NCBI GenBank assembly: GCA_029939015.1
Contig: JAOZTV010000183.1
Coordinates: 1-6,468 of the forward strand
Direction of reading: 5' to 3'
DNA length: 6,468 bases
Source: Candidatus Aminicenantota bacterium
Lineage (GTDB): Bacteria > Acidobacteriota > Aminicenantia > UBA2199
Part shown: in pieces, positions 5,468-6,468 of the stretch
How the letters are laid out: each line of letters begins with the position of its first letter
Numbering within the stretch: the stretch's first letter is position 1
Notes under the pieces: generated by a model
What the model was told of the DNA's origin: nothing
Seen by the model: the letters and a program-made list of their open reading frames with translations, nothing else
Database searches by the model: none
Translations under genes and position numbers: made by a program

Positions 5468-5546
5468 ACCAATTGAAGAACTCATAAAAAACATCGTTAT
5501 GAAAAATAGGCCTTATATGCACTATACTCCGTGCCTCCCTGCCTCT
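5431..5546. repeat. Octamer-repeat inverted element, copy 2
   Basis: The left arm has four octamer units (GGCAAAGA, GGCAAGTA, GGCAGAGA, GGCAATGA) at 5432-5463. The right arm at 5532-5546 is TGCCTCCCTGCCTCT, the reverse complement of two further units. Pairing of the arms over 13 bases has one mismatch. Bases 5438-5468 are identical to 4913-4943 of copy 1 (31 of 31), including the shared boundary GGCAATGAGTAAA. The left arm covers the last codons and stop of the small membrane gene. The right arm ends 7 bases before the radical SAM gene. The 63-base loop is unrelated to the loop of copy 1. Confidence 0.75.
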
Positions 5547-5553
5547 TAAACAA

Positions 5554-6468
5554 ATGATTAAATATACTACGCAGAAAGGACAATTTGTTAAGAGATGTCC
5601 TTGTTCTCCTGAGGCTGTTTCTTGTGGCTATTTTAATATTAATCTACACACAGGTTGTCCTTATGATTGTTCTTATTGTATATTACAGACTTATCTTGAC
5701 ACCAAAGAGCCTGTGTTTTTCACTAATTTTGATAAACTTATTGAAGAATTAGATTTTACTTCTAAAACAGAAAAGTATTTACGAATTGGAACAGGTGAAT
5801 TATCTGATTCACTTGCCTATGATAAAGAAACAAATTATTCAACAAAAATATTAAAAATATTTTCTGAATACCCTGATATTCTCTTTGAATTCAAAACCAA
5901 ATCAGCAAATATTGAAAATCTAATTAAGTTTGGAAACATAAAAAAAAATATTATTATTGCCTGGTCATTAAACCCAAAAAATATTATTGAAACAGAAGAG
6001 CATTTTGCAGTCTCATTAAAAAAAAGATTGGATGCCTTGAAAATTGTTCAGGAAGCAGGATTTAAAGTAGCACTCCATTTTGATCCCCTTATACTTTTTG
6101 ATAATTGGAAAGAGGAATACAGACAATTAATACTTGAAATTTCGAAATACCTTGACCCGTCAAAGGTAGCATGGTGGAGCCTTGGTGCATTAAGATTTCC
6201 GTCATCACTCAAAGAGCATATATTCCGACATAAAAAATCAATTCTTTTTGAAGGTGAATTAATAAAAGGCTATGACGGCAAATACAGATATTTTAAACCA
6301 CTAAGAATCGAAATGTTTCTCTATGTCAAAAAGCAAATTGAAGAAATAATATCAAACACATTACCACTATACCTATGTATGGAAGACGATGAAGTATGGA
6401 ATGAAGTTTTCCCAAATATTAAAGCTGACCAGTTCACAATAAACAAATATCTTTACGAATCTGCATTA
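5554..6468 (+). CDS. Radical SAM protein, spore photoproduct lyase-like, 3' end beyond the window
   Basis: The frame is open from ATG at 5554 to the last base (305 codons, no stop), so the C-terminus is cut off by the window. C35-x3-C39-x2-C42 in GCPYDCSYCILQTYL binds the 4Fe-4S cluster of radical SAM enzymes, and the surrounding sequence is that of the spore photoproduct lyase (SPL) group. Upstream CPCSPEAVSCGYFNI (15-29) matches the conserved lead-in of that group. GTGELSDSL (79-87) marks the region where SPL carries its hydrogen-donor cysteine (Cys141 in B. subtilis). By my unaided alignment that position is Glu here, so genuine photoproduct repair is doubtful. The SPL length is about 340, so perhaps 40 residues are missing. 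No ribosome binding site is seen; repeat copy 2 lies 7 bases upstream and may have displaced the original leader. The open frame extends back to 5503 but offers no better start. Confidence 0.85.
   Translation, partial: MIKYTTQKGQFVKRCPCSPEAVSCGYFNINLHTGCPYDCSYCILQTYLDTKEPVFFTNFDKLIEELDFTSKTEKYLRIGTGELSDSLAYDKETNYSTKILKIFSEYPDILFEFKTKSANIENLIKFGNIKKNIIIAWSLNPKNIIETEEHFAVSLKKRLDALKIVQEAGFKVALHFDPLILFDNWKEEYRQLILEISKYLDPSKVAWWSLGALRFPSSLKEHIFRHKKSILFEGELIKGYDGKYRYFKPLRIEMFLYVKKQIEEIISNTLPLYLCMEDDEVWNEVFPNIKADQFTINKYLYESAL

Noticed and set aside
5002..5472. Minus-strand reading frame of about 156 codons opposite the small membrane gene
   Set aside because: It mirrors the plus-strand gene, has Ser/Leu/Phe/Ile-rich composition typical of the antisense of a Lys/Glu-rich gene, and lacks a ribosome binding site. 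The plus-strand frame has a clear GGAG and a sensible membrane topology.
5473..5528. Own promoter for the radical SAM gene (TTGAAG at 5473 or TATACT at 5523)
   Set aside because: No pair of boxes with acceptable sequence and 16-18 bp spacing could be found, so no promoter is called.
4889..5546. CRISPR array
   Set aside because: The repeats are 8-base units directly abutting one another, with no unique spacers and inverted arms. No cas gene is present.

Overview
The window is a strongly AT-rich piece of bacterial chromosome with short intergenic gaps and many overlapping genes. Adenine-rich lysine, asparagine and isoleucine codons dominate every protein. Shine-Dalgarno sites are clear for some genes (moxR-like, the small membrane gene) and absent for others (dnaJ, the sigma gene, the radical SAM gene). 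No single gene fixes the phylum. An AT-rich anaerobe or a candidate phylum outside the well-studied groups would fit, but that is inference.

Layout. (1) 1-681, minus strand: the N-terminal 227 codons of an Rpn-family PD-(D/E)XK nuclease, running off the left edge. (2) 682-863: a divergent control region. It holds a near-perfect promoter for the nuclease gene (TTGACA, 17 bp, TATTAT) whose -10 ends only 6 bp before the ATG, a plausible promoter for dnaJ, and an 11-bp-arm inverted repeat between them that overlaps the nuclease -35 box. (3) 864-3871, plus strand: a compact operon of dnaJ, hspR, a group 2-4 sigma-70 factor and a DnaC/DnaI-type helicase-loader ATPase. Consecutive genes overlap by 4, 20 and 1 bases. 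(4) 3891-4880: a MoxR-type AAA+ ATPase, 19 bases further on with a strong ribosome binding site. (5) 4889-5546: a small single-pass membrane protein gene bracketed by two elements built from a degenerate GGCAnnGA octamer repeat. (6) 5554-6468: a radical SAM protein of the spore photoproduct lyase-like group, running off the right edge.

Working together. DnaJ plus HspR is a known autoregulated heat-shock pair: HspR, a MerR-family repressor, uses DnaK as co-repressor. The unusual part is that the same overlapping transcript continues into a sigma factor and a helicase loader. The sigma factor's promoter-contacting residues differ from the housekeeping type and in region 2.4 resemble RpoH. If expressed together, repressor, co-chaperone, sigma factor and replication ATPase would form one stress-coupled unit.

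The second notable structure is the repeat-bracketed small gene. A 22-bp perfect inverted repeat flanks it, a 31-bp perfect direct repeat lies before it and over its stop codon, and its last 11 codons are made of repeat sequence.
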